A stretch of 45,069 nt of DNA, taken from Candidatus Calditenuaceae archaeon (GTDB lineage Archaea; Thermoproteota; Nitrososphaeria_A; Caldarchaeales; Calditenuaceae). A model generated the notes under the pieces. It had not been told where the DNA came from. It saw only the letters and a list, made by a program, of their open reading frames with translations, and searched no databases. The stretch lies in the NCBI GenBank assembly GCA_025058055.1, contig JANXEU010000001.1:1-45069 (forward strand). Reading direction: 5' to 3'. How positions within the stretch are numbered: position 1 is the stretch's first letter; the number at the start of each line of letters is the position of its first letter. Below are positions 10,323 through 19,540 of the stretch, piece after piece. The translations under genes and the position numbers were made by a program.

Positions 10323-13300
10323 TCAATCGGTACCCGGTTTAGGTAGCACCATGAGGCTCAGCAGGTAGAGTGAGGTCAGCTCCTGTTTTGCGAGGTTCTC
10401 CAGAGCAGGACTCACGGTGTTGATGGCCCTCTCCCTCCAGCCCTTCCATGACGTCTGGACCTTGACGCTCTTGATCAGCACATCTATCGGCGTCATCGAC
10501 TGTTCTGAGTCCTCCGTCCTGATCGACTCGACGATGTCCCTTAGCGCGTGATCAGGTCCGAAGAGCTTCGACGCATACGGTGACAGATCAACCAGCAAGC
10601 TTTCGCCCTGAAGGCCCGTGAGCTTCGCCCTGAGAGACCTCATCCTGAGTCTGGACAGCGCGGTGTCGAGAGCCATCAAGTCGTAAGCGTAGAGCGTGAA
10701 GCCTTGATCGACCAGCTTCGATATGTATGCCGATGACTCGAGGTAAGCCTCGTCTGGGCCCTCAGGGGTGAAAACACCAACCGGAACCTTGATGGTCTCT
10801 CCATCGAAGACCGCGACTGCGTATAACTCGTACGGTGAGGATGCGGTCCCTGATACGACGGAAGCCTCACCGAAAGGCATCGAGTACACTAAGACGGTCG
10901 CTCGCCTCAAAGCCCTCGACGGTCTCGGCAGGACCAACTCCCTTCCCCTGAACTCGACCCTAATTCTCTCTCTAGCGATGAACCTCTCCAGAATGGCGAT
11001 CGCGTAGTGACGCGCCACCTCCCAATCCATCCCCTTTGCGACCAGAGTCGAGTAGGCCAGCTCGTTGACGCCTTCGAGGAGGGCCTCGTCGAGCTCATCG
11101 GGCTGATAGGTCTCGGTCAGGTCCTTGAGCTTGATCCAGTCCAACCTCTCAATCAGTCCGGCAGAGTCGGGTTCGTGCACGGTCAGGAACTTCCTCTCAC
11201 CCATCACCGCGACGTCGTACTTGATCGTCTCGAAGGGTATGCACAAAGCACGGCGCATCACGAGCTCTATGAACGCAGCCCCCAACCTCGTGAGGTCGGG
11301 CTCAGCCCTAGGATCGAGCTCTACGGTCGTGCCATACGAGTAATCAGAGTAGACTCCGTCAACGACCGCTGGCACCGTAAGCGCCCTTCCATCCCTCACG
11401 ACGATCGTCTTACCTTCGCCGACCACCATAACCCTAGGCCTTCTGCTCCGAACAGTCCAGATCGTTCTGTTGGGGACCTTGACGTACCTGTTGAAGCCGT
11501 CCGGAGGCCTCACCACGCATAGGACGTCGCTGTGAATCAACCCGGACTTAAAGTCCCTCCTCAGGTCAGGAGTAGTTCCCCATCTCTTCGTTAGCGAACG
11601 GTACTCCTCAAGCACGTAAGCCAGAGGCTCGTACCGCCTCATCACGTGTTCGACGAGGTCCTCCACCACAACACCCGTTACCACTCTGCCCTTGACGTCT
11701 GGCTTGACGAACGACGTCACGACGCCATCAGAGGTGTAATCAATGCATCCGATCTGAAACTTCTCAACTAGGTCCGCGTGCGATATCTCCTCTAGAAACC
11801 TCTCGACGTCCTGAGACCTCCGGACCCTCTTTATGCCGTAGGGAGGTGCGAACTCGTAGAAGTTGAGGTTGAGCAGGGCCCTCTTGCCTCGCTCGTTGAG
11901 GTGTAGGCCGTCCCGAAGCCCTAACCTCCCCAGCAACTCCAGCTCCTCTTGGGAAGCGCGAACCGCCCTGTTTGGGTTCGAGAGCCTGATTAGCCCTTTC
12001 ACCAACGTCACGTATTTGTTTCCCGGATGCGCTAGGAGGACCTCCCGTGGAAGCGTGAGCCACCTAAGCAGCACCTCCGGACCCCTTCGCAGCAAGTTGT
12101 AGTCCCAACCAGAGGCTGGAAAGATGACGGTCTCGGTCCTCTCGATCTCCTCCCTCCTCCCCTTCCGCCCCTCTTTCTGGAGGAACTCTCTCAGGCTGTC
12201 GGGTAGCCCCACGTGAACGGTCCTGACAGCGTGACCGATGTCTATGCCCTGAGAGAGCGTCCTCGGTGATATCAGAAGCTTGAGGTTGCCCAGCCTCGCC
12301 CTCTCCTCGATCTCAGCTCTCAAGGACTTCTCCAGTAGGTGATGATGAGACGCCACTAGATCGCCGACCCGCTCCCTGAGAGCCCTCGCGATCTCCTCGG
12401 CCTTGGCGATGCTCTTCGTGAAGACCAACGTTATTCCGTCGTCGCTGGCATACCTCTCAAGCAACTCAATCGGGTTTAACCCCAGGTCCTCAGAGAGCTC
12501 TATGTCTGTTGACCTAGCGACCTCCAAAACCTTGTAAACCGATGACTTGAAGCGGTCGTAATCCTCAAGCGACTCTAAGACGTCGCGTCCCACTCCGGCT
12601 GAAGCAAGAGCATCCCTCGAGGCGCGCAACTTCTCCCATAGGGCCCTCAGGTCCTTTCCAAGCACAACGTAAGTGAAGTTCTTAGGTCTGATGGGCATTC
12701 CATCAACGACCTCCACCCCCTTCTCGGTGATCCGCCTAACGTACTCGGCTAGTTCTGTGGGGTCCTTCAGCATGGCAGTCAATATCGCGAACCTCACCTT
12801 CGGAGACACCTCCTCTTTCACGATCGCCATCATCGCCAGCATGATCGCCAGACTTCTTGGGTTGTAGAAGTCGAGGTCGTCGATCACGAGGACGTCTAGG
12901 TCCTCGAGGAACCCTCTTGTGTAGGGTGGCCTCTCGGTGCCGAACTTCTTCAGCTCGTTCAGGAGGAACGCGGGGTTCGTGATCACGACGTTGCTACTTG
13001 AGATCTCTTCCCTCAACCTCTTTGTCCCCATCGACTTCGAGTAGTCTCTGACCGTCGGTGCGTCGACGATCGCGGCCTTCATCCCAAGGGCCTCGCAATA
13101 CCTCTTGAGCCTCTTGACTTGGTCGTTCGCCAGAGCTAGAGTCGGGTATATCGCCATCGCCTTCAGCCGCTTCTTCGCCACGTAGAGGAACCAAGCTTCC
13201 GTCTTCCCGGAACCCGTTCCAGATCGAAGTATGAGGTTTTTGCCGCTGTTCAGCGCTATCAGGGCCCTCATCTGGTGGAAGTAAAGCTCCTTATCAGCGA

Positions 13301-13382
13301 TCTCGAAACCCCCCGAACCGAGCTCGGGCAAGAGGTCTCGGAACCTGACCTTGACTCGGCTCGGCCGGGAACTTTCGGTCAC
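10323..13382 (-). CDS. large SF2 helicase, MrfA/YprA/Hrq1-like (COG1205-type), divergent, with a C-terminal RNase H/DnaQ-like domain
   Basis: Motif I RSGTGSGKTEAW, Ia YPTLALANDQ, TNPAFLL, motif II VIDDLDFY, motif III LTAML, motif IV LVFTKSIAKAEEIA, motif V SPRTLSQGIDIG, motif VI QKEGRKGRR. TATA-like box at about -29. Confidence 0.85.
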   Translation of the reverse strand: MTESSRPSRVKVRFRDLLPELGSGGFEIADKELYFHQMRALIALNSGKNLILRSGTGSGKTEAWFLYVAKKRLKAMAIYPTLALANDQVKRLKRYCEALGMKAAIVDAPTVRDYSKSMGTKRLREEISSSNVVITNPAFLLNELKKFGTERPPYTRGFLEDLDVLVIDDLDFYNPRSLAIMLAMMAIVKEEVSPKVRFAILTAMLKDPTELAEYVRRITEKGVEVVDGMPIRPKNFTYVVLGKDLRALWEKLRASRDALASAGVGRDVLESLEDYDRFKSSVYKVLEVARSTDIELSEDLGLNPIELLERYASDDGITLVFTKSIAKAEEIARALRERVGDLVASHHHLLEKSLRAEIEERARLGNLKLLISPRTLSQGIDIGHAVRTVHVGLPDSLREFLQKEGRKGRREEIERTETVIFPASGWDYNLLRRGPEVLLRWLTLPREVLLAHPGNKYVTLVKGLIRLSNPNRAVRASQEELELLGRLGLRDGLHLNERGKRALLNLNFYEFAPPYGIKRVRRSQDVERFLEEISHADLVEKFQIGCIDYTSDGVVTSFVKPDVKGRVVTGVVVEDLVEHVMRRYEPLAYVLEEYRSLTKRWGTTPDLRRDFKSGLIHSDVLCVVRPPDGFNRYVKVPNRTIWTVRSRRPRVMVVGEGKTIVVRDGRALTVPAVVDGVYSDYSYGTTVELDPRAEPDLTRLGAAFIELVMRRALCIPFETIKYDVAVMGERKFLTVHEPDSAGLIERLDWIKLKDLTETYQPDELDEALLEGVNELAYSTLVAKGMDWEVARHYAIAILERFIARERIRVEFRGRELVLPRPSRALRRATVLVYSMPFGEASVVSGTASSPYELYAVAVFDGETIKVPVGVFTPEGPDEAYLESSAYISKLVDQGFTLYAYDLMALDTALSRLRMRSLRAKLTGLQGESLLVDLSPYASKLFGPDHALRDIVESIRTEDSEQSMTPIDVLIKSVKVQTSWKGWRERAINTVSPALENLAKQELTSLYLLSLMVLPKPGTD

Positions 13383-13449
13383 TAGCTCGTAGTAGTCGAT
13401 TCCCAGCGACCTTAAATGAGCAGAAGTGTCGGAGAGAGTTATTTCAGGC

Positions 13450-14055
13450 TCACCTCCTCTGAATCATGAGCTCGGCTCTCCTAAGGTCTTCTAGGCTATT
13501 GACCCGCAACATGAACGCCAACTTAGGATCCATCGAACGGAGCGCCCTATAGTTGACGTAGATGACGTTACGCATCTCCCCGATGACAACGTCCATCGAG
13601 TCCGAGTCATGGGAGGCCTGGTAGGCTCTAAGGAACTCTACGGTTCGATAAGCCGAGAAAACGTAGTTCCTCACTCCCTCTGAGGAGGTTGGCACGGCGG
13701 CGTTGAATCGTCTGGTCAAATCGAGCAGGAAAGTAGTGAACTCAACGGTAAGGAGGGGGGCGTCGCAGGGTAGAACGAGCAACCGATCAGCCCGCTTCTC
13801 CGAGAGGACACCGTGAATGATTTTAGGCAGCGCGACGTTGTAGGACATCACCAACCTGCCGAGGTGCTGCTCAACCAGTTCTCTGTAGTCCTCTGCCTCG
13901 GCCTCGTCCGAAACAGATACCATCACTTCTTCAACCTCGTCTGGTATCGATTCGAAGACGTACTGGATCAGAGGCTTTTGGTGCAGTCTGACGAGGCCTC
14001 GCCTAGAACCACCGATCTGACGGAACTCGGTCAGGATCAGGGCCGAAGCGTGCAA
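13450..14055 (-). CDS. MobA/CobY-like nucleotidyltransferase (divergent)
   Basis: ALILTEFRQIGGSRRGLVRLHQKPLIQYVFE followed by RADRLLVLPCDAPLL resembles the MobA-like NTP transferase fold. Confidence 0.65.
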   Translation of the reverse strand: MHASALILTEFRQIGGSRRGLVRLHQKPLIQYVFESIPDEVEEVMVSVSDEAEAEDYRELVEQHLGRLVMSYNVALPKIIHGVLSEKRADRLLVLPCDAPLLTVEFTTFLLDLTRRFNAAVPTSSEGVRNYVFSAYRTVEFLRAYQASHDSDSMDVVIGEMRNVIYVNYRALRSMDPKLAFMLRVNSLEDLRRAELMIQRR

Positions 14056-14226
14056 CCCACTTAGACCGAACCGGCTCGTGATTAAGACATTTTTTCAAGT
14101 TGTGGCATCGATGACGAATCAGGCAACGGTACGTCGCCATAGGTCAACTACTCAGCGAACCTCGCGTCGATCGGTTTCGACCAGCAGAGGCGCATCGTCC
14201 CTCGGTCAGCGGAGTACTGGAAAGGG

Positions 14227-14299
14227 TGGGGCCGGCCGGACTCGAACCGGCGACCTCCGCCTCGTAAGGGCGGCGTCATAGCCGCTAGACCACGGCCCC
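14227..14299 (-). tRNA. tRNA-Val (anticodon TAC), no encoded CCA, no intron
   Basis: Cloverleaf on minus strand: acceptor GGGGCCG/CGGCCCC, D arm GTCTAGCGGCTATGAC, anticodon arm CCGCC-CTTACGA-GGCGG, T arm GCCGGTTCGAGTCCGGC, discriminator A. Confidence 0.95.
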
Positions 14300-14381
14300 C
14301 GTGCGAACTCCTTCCAACGCGTATTTATGTTGAGGCCGACGGTCTCCGCTTTATAGCACGGCCTGCTCGGGTCAATCGGGG

Positions 14382-15926
14382 TTGTCCTCGATTAAGGAGA
14401 AGGTCTTGATCATCGACTACGGAGGTCAGTACACACACCTCATCGCGAGGAGGTGCAGGGAGCTCGGGGCTTACTCCGAGATAGTCGACAACAGCCTCAT
14501 ACACGAATTGAGATTGTCAGAGTATTCGGCGCTGATCCTCTCAGGAGGGCCGAAGTCGGTCTATGAGCTAGGATCGCCCCAGCTCGAGCCACGAATAATC
14601 GAATCCGGAGTTCCAGTCCTAGGAATTTGTTACGGCCACCAACTGATCGCAAATGCCCTCGGAGGAGAGGTGGTGAGGTCGCCGCGGCGCGAGTACGGAA
14701 GGACGCGAGTGATCGTTGAGGAGGAGAGCGTGCTTTTCGCTGGTCTACCGAGAGAGCAGACGGTCTGGATGAGTCACGGAGACGTCGTGGTTACACCACC
14801 GTACGGGTTCAGGGTGGTTGCGAGATCCGAATACGGTCTGATTGCGGCCATGGAGTCGACTGAGAGGCCAGTCTTCACCGTGCAGTTTCACCCCGAGGTG
14901 AGGCACACCGAGCACGGTATGCGAATGCTCGAGAACTTCCTCAGGCGGGGAGCAGGGCTTAGGGAGCGGTGGAGGCCCATGGAGAGGATCTTGGAGATAA
15001 TAGAGGAGGTCCGTAAGTCCGTCCCTGAGACAGAGGAGGTGCTGTTGGGGGTGAGCGGGGGCATCGACTCCCTCACCACCGCAGCTGTCCTTCATCAGGC
15101 GATCGGAGATCGACTTCACACGGTCTTCGTCGACCACGGACTACTGAGGGCCGGTGAGACCGAGGAGGTCATGCGCGTTTTAAAGTCGATGGGTTTAGAG
15201 AACGTCCACTTCGTAGACGCTAGGTCACGTTTCCTTGAGGCCCTGAGAGGCGTTTCGGACCCTGAAGAGAAGAGAAAGGTGATCGGAGCGCTCTTCATAG
15301 AGGTCTTCAAAGAGATCGCCTCAAGGATAGGAAGGGTCAGATACATCGCCCAAGGCACGATTTACCCTGACAGAGTCGAAAGCGGGGCCACGGGAAAGAC
15401 GACCAGCGTCATCAAGTCCCACCACAACGTCGGCGGATTGCCCAGAGAGCTTGGATTGGGTCTGATCGAACCCTTGAGGGACCTCTACAAGGACGAGGTG
15501 CGGGAGGTCGCGAGGGAGCTGGGTCTGCCTGAATGGGTCGTGAGGAGGCACCCCTTTCCGGGGCCTGGGCTTGCGGTGAGGATCATCGGCGAGGTCACTG
15601 AGGAGAAGCTTGAGGTCTGCAGGAAGGCCTCGGCGATCGTTGAGGAGGAGCTGATAAGGTCAGGACTTTACGAGACGGTCTGGCAGGCCTTCGCGGTAGT
15701 GGGCGACGATCGCTGGGTAGGCGTCAAGGGTGACGAGAGGGAGGAGGGGCGGGTGGTGATCGTGCGAATCGTCTCGAGCGAGGACGGCATGACCGCCGAC
15801 TGGGTGAGGCTCGAACACGAAACGCTCGACCGCATCTCGAGGCGCATAACGAACGAGGTGCCGAGTGTGACGATGGTCTGCTACGCCGTCAGCAGCAAGC
15901 CGCCCAGTACCATAGAACCCTGTTGA
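14382..15926 (+). CDS. guaA: GMP synthase (fused glutaminase and ATP-pyrophosphatase)
   Basis: LIIDYGGQYTHLIARR, GICYGHQL, FHPEVRHTEHG, GVSGGIDSLTTA, VESG...IKSHHNVGGLP, HPFPGPGLAVR. TTG start about 29 nt after ctttatag. Confidence 0.96.
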   Translation: MSSIKEKVLIIDYGGQYTHLIARRCRELGAYSEIVDNSLIHELRLSEYSALILSGGPKSVYELGSPQLEPRIIESGVPVLGICYGHQLIANALGGEVVRSPRREYGRTRVIVEEESVLFAGLPREQTVWMSHGDVVVTPPYGFRVVARSEYGLIAAMESTERPVFTVQFHPEVRHTEHGMRMLENFLRRGAGLRERWRPMERILEIIEEVRKSVPETEEVLLGVSGGIDSLTTAAVLHQAIGDRLHTVFVDHGLLRAGETEEVMRVLKSMGLENVHFVDARSRFLEALRGVSDPEEKRKVIGALFIEVFKEIASRIGRVRYIAQGTIYPDRVESGATGKTTSVIKSHHNVGGLPRELGLGLIEPLRDLYKDEVREVARELGLPEWVVRRHPFPGPGLAVRIIGEVTEEKLEVCRKASAIVEEELIRSGLYETVWQAFAVVGDDRWVGVKGDEREEGRVVIVRIVSSEDGMTADWVRLEHETLDRISRRITNEVPSVTMVCYAVSSKPPSTIEPC

Positions 15927-15957
15927 CGAATAAATCCGAGCAACACGACTCATCGTC

Positions 15958-18429
15958 GTGCGAATCGAAGTCCTGTGCCGTGACGAGTACTCTGAACTCT
16001 TAGGAGACAAGGAGGTGAACGGAAGGGTCCTCAACGTCGAGCGCGTTATCGGGGAACTTACCCGCTCTGTTAGAGCTGAGATCGACTCTGCGCTTTCTGA
16101 GAGAAGGCGGTGGCTCGATGACCGAACGCCTGCGAGGGAAAAGTGCCGGTTCCCTTCATGGGATGAGCATTTCAGGGACTCTGACGGCAACGTCAGGACG
16201 TTCAGGGAGATAGTTCAAGGACTGATCGACAACTTCCTCTCACGCGACAGCGCGATCGCGTGGAGGCTGAACGACCGCGTCTCCGTGCCTGACGAAGCGA
16301 ACCCGTTACTGAGAGCAGGTCTCGAGCTCACGGGCCCTTGGTATCCGCTCAGCAGGGCCATACATCAGATAAACTCGGACGTGGTAACGGCTTTCGAGGA
16401 CGAGGAGGACGCGTCGCCTGCTTGGTACGTTCCTCACCGCTCGGGAATGAGGTGCCCAGCAGTCTGGGAGGGGCGACGGAACGTCAAGCTTGTCCTCTCG
16501 GGAAAAGTGCCCAAGCCATACGTCGAGAGTGGTAAAGTTTACGAGATCCTTAAGCCGAGGGAGAAATGGCCGGTCGTCTTTCACAGGCTCCCGGGCATAC
16601 ACCTTCTTGATCGTTACGTCCTCGTCGAAGGTAGGCCGGCTCCAGCGATCGTCGTTTCGGCGGTGATCTATGCCCTCAATAACTACGACTCCCTCAGGCG
16701 ATCGGGTTCAGGAATTTACTTCTACGTGCCGAAAGTCATGACGCCGCGAGAGGCCCTCGTCATAGAGAGACTTCTCAGAGGGCTCGAGGACCTAATGGCA
16801 CTTAGAAGGGGTGAGATCAAGATCGCGATGCTTTACGAGGAAGGGATGGCCGGCCTCTACTTGCCGGTAATCCTTTGGATCTGGAGAGAGAGGCTCCTGA
16901 AGTCCAGCAACGGCCGCTGGGACTACTTGGGGTCGCTGATCGAGATGTGGAAGGACGAATCAGTCTTTCCCGACCCTCAGAACATCACCATGACCTCTCC
17001 TAACATGATGGTCTATCAACGCTACAACGCTCTCCTCATGCTAATGGCAGGACTCAATAAGGGTGAGCTTCGCGCAGCACCGGTCGGTGGTATGGCCGCG
17101 GTCATGCTTTACCCACAAACCGATTATTACGGTCGCAATAGGTACAACGCTCGAGCAGTAAGGGGGATTAAGATCGACAAATTGAGGGAGCGACTGACGG
17201 GGCTGGTATTCGTCGCGGAGGACGTTCAGAGGGACGCGATCGTAACGCTAGAGGACGTTCTTAGGGGGAGGTACAAGGGCCGTCTATATGATCTCTTCAG
17301 GCAGAGCTGGGTTGCCACGAAGGAGGAACAGTACGTCGCAGCTGGCAACGTCCCCCTCAGAGCGAGGCTCGAGGACCTACAGGGGATCATCGACGCACCG
17401 ATCGAGTATGTGGAGATCAACGGCGTCAGGTTGCCCACACCAGAGAGCGGCCTAACAGACGAGGAGAGGAGGAGGTTCATCGACCTCGGACTCCTCACCG
17501 TCGATGGCAAGATCAGGCCTTGGGTCGTGCTCACTTCAGAACTCAAAGAGCCTGAAGACCTCTTCTCTGGTGTTCTCTGGGAAGGGAGGACTCTCTGGGA
17601 AGCCCTTTACTCGGTACCTGATGGCGACGTGACCGTGGAGCACATACAGCACGCCTTCTACATGGCCGCGAACTACGCCTTTCAGATCCTCAACGGAAAC
17701 CTCGCTGCTGCGATAGACGACTACGAGCTGAAACAGCGTTTCATGAACGACCTTGCGACCTACAGGATTTTCACGGCCTGGCTCTGGTCGCTCTACAAGA
17801 ACGGTGCCCCGGTGACTAGGGACGGACACCTGCTCGGCCCTCAAAAGACCGAAGACGGCGTCGTGCTCTCAAAGAAGACGCAACACCTCCCTAGGGGCAC
17901 GAAGTTCGATGAGGAGCTGCTCAACAAGATCTGGGAGTTGCACTACGAGTGGACTAGGGCCTTCTACGATGACCTAGACAGGATCGCTGCCGAGCGACTG
18001 ATCGTCGCGTTGAAGGGATCTGCCTCAGAAGAGCTGATAGAGAGGGTTAAGGAGGCGTTGAAGAGAGCCTACGGTTCGGGGCCGTTCGCGGAGATGAGCG
18101 ACGAGGAGGTCGCGCGATCTGTTGCGGGGATCCTCGGAGTCGGAGTAGATGAAGCAAAGAGAGAGGTGATCGCGAACGCCCCTAGGTTCGACAGGTCGAA
18201 GGCGGTCGTTGTCATGGAGTTCCTCAAGGCCCTGATAACGTGCCCGAGGTACGTGCAACACAACGCTCGATTGCTCTTCGCAATATCGGAGATGGACAAC
18301 GAAAAAGCGTTGATGGCGATCGACCTCATACTGAGACGCACGCATGAAGAAGTCGAGGAGCTGGTGAGGAAGGGGCAGGTCGACGCCGAGATGCTCACGC
18401 TGTACAGGTACGTATACGACCTCAGGTGA
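15958..18429 (+). CDS. aceB: malate synthase, large Sulfolobus-type
   Basis: VPKVMTPREALVIERLL, LYEEGMAGLYLPVILW, NGRWDYLGSLIEMWKDESVFPDP, MTSPNMMVYQRYNALL, PVGGMAAVMLYPQTD; length about 823 aa. GTG start about 26 nt after gaataaatcc. Confidence 0.85.
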   Translation: MRIEVLCRDEYSELLGDKEVNGRVLNVERVIGELTRSVRAEIDSALSERRRWLDDRTPAREKCRFPSWDEHFRDSDGNVRTFREIVQGLIDNFLSRDSAIAWRLNDRVSVPDEANPLLRAGLELTGPWYPLSRAIHQINSDVVTAFEDEEDASPAWYVPHRSGMRCPAVWEGRRNVKLVLSGKVPKPYVESGKVYEILKPREKWPVVFHRLPGIHLLDRYVLVEGRPAPAIVVSAVIYALNNYDSLRRSGSGIYFYVPKVMTPREALVIERLLRGLEDLMALRRGEIKIAMLYEEGMAGLYLPVILWIWRERLLKSSNGRWDYLGSLIEMWKDESVFPDPQNITMTSPNMMVYQRYNALLMLMAGLNKGELRAAPVGGMAAVMLYPQTDYYGRNRYNARAVRGIKIDKLRERLTGLVFVAEDVQRDAIVTLEDVLRGRYKGRLYDLFRQSWVATKEEQYVAAGNVPLRARLEDLQGIIDAPIEYVEINGVRLPTPESGLTDEERRRFIDLGLLTVDGKIRPWVVLTSELKEPEDLFSGVLWEGRTLWEALYSVPDGDVTVEHIQHAFYMAANYAFQILNGNLAAAIDDYELKQRFMNDLATYRIFTAWLWSLYKNGAPVTRDGHLLGPQKTEDGVVLSKKTQHLPRGTKFDEELLNKIWELHYEWTRAFYDDLDRIAAERLIVALKGSASEELIERVKEALKRAYGSGPFAEMSDEEVARSVAGILGVGVDEAKREVIANAPRFDRSKAVVVMEFLKALITCPRYVQHNARLLFAISEMDNEKALMAIDLILRRTHEEVEELVRKGQVDAEMLTLYRYVYDLR

Positions 18430-19540
18430 CCTCGCGCCTTCCTACGTTAAGGTTGCCCCCAGATCCAGCCTTCATCAGCCGTGCGTACTGTCTCGGGTTC
18501 TTGATGCTGGCGGGACACAACCTCCCCTGCTCTATGCACAGGCCATGAGCTCGCATCGTCTGACATGAGGGGACCCAGTACTTCGTTCTCGAACCCTTCA
18601 AACCAGCTATGTGCTCAGTCTGATATCTCGCGATCCTCTCGTTGAAGTCAGCCCTCTGCGAGTAGATGCCGATCACGTCATCGACGGTGTAACCTATTGA
18701 GAGTAGGAACGCAGCAATCGCGAAGTTGCCGAAGTGTCCGACTTTTCCTCCTGACACGAGGCTCTGTTTCAGGGCCCTCATGCAGGGAGGCCAGCTCCCT
18801 TCTCCCCTGAAACCTCCATGTGGCTCACGTTTCGCCGCCCTCGCCAGAAGGACGCTCCTCACGGCCTCCAAACGCGTCATCAGCTCGCTCGGTACCTTCG
18901 GCTGCCCGACCTCAACGACCCTCTTTAGCGTCCTCGACTCGACCTCCTCGGCAGCCACCCTGATCAGCTCGCGCCTTGAGACGTAGACCCACCCGTTGTT
19001 GACGGTCCTGTTGACGAGCCTCCATTCGGTTCCATCGATCCCCTTCACGAGCCTCAGATAGTCTCTCAGCTTGATCTTGTAGGGCAGTCCACCCTTTCTC
19101 TCTTCCTCTGAGCTCTCAACGACGCCGCATTCGATGCTTAGCTCCTCGGTCAGTACATGTAACAGCGTTTGGTCGTCTTCGTCCGCGAGGAGGCGCTCCA
19201 CCCGCCTCGACTCGTAGAGAGACCATCTCCTAGCAAGCCAACGATCTCCTAGCGACGCGACCAGCATGAGCGCAACAGGAAAGCTAAGTATCTCAGCGTC
19301 TAGGTCTTCTGCAAGCCTCACCTCTCCAACGTCCTCGCCCTTTTCGACGGCCTCAACGACCCGCCGAACAGCGGCGTCGACAGCTTCAGAGTGCCAAGAA
19401 CTCGACAGCTCCTCCACCGTGGAACCCCAGTACTTGGAGACGTAATCCCTAGCGCCACTGACGAAAGGGTATTTCGCCATGAAGAGCTTTGAGTTGACGT
19501 AGAACTCTCTAGTCGGATCGGAGGCCACGGAGTAGGTCAC
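18422..19540 (-). CDS. priL: DNA primase large subunit PriL (Fe-S)
   Basis: Conserved C-terminal PPCMRAL...GHFGNFAIAAFLLSIGYTVDDVIGIY...YQTEHIAGLKGSRTKYWVPSCQTMRAHGLC...LCPASIKNPRQYARL. Confidence 0.93.
   Translation of the reverse strand: MTYSVASDPTREFYVNSKLFMAKYPFVSGARDYVSKYWGSTVEELSSSWHSEAVDAAVRRVVEAVEKGEDVGEVRLAEDLDAEILSFPVALMLVASLGDRWLARRWSLYESRRVERLLADEDDQTLLHVLTEELSIECGVVESSEEERKGGLPYKIKLRDYLRLVKGIDGTEWRLVNRTVNNGWVYVSRRELIRVAAEEVESRTLKRVVEVGQPKVPSELMTRLEAVRSVLLARAAKREPHGGFRGEGSWPPCMRALKQSLVSGGKVGHFGNFAIAAFLLSIGYTVDDVIGIYSQRADFNERIARYQTEHIAGLKGSRTKYWVPSCQTMRAHGLCIEQGRLCPASIKNPRQYARLMKAGSGGNLNVGRREVT

Noticed and set aside
14078-14226. Plus-strand ORF 14078..14281 and possible ncRNA beside tRNA-Val
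   Set aside because: The ORF runs through the antisense of the tRNA and has no domain; no clear C/D or H/ACA signature in the flank.
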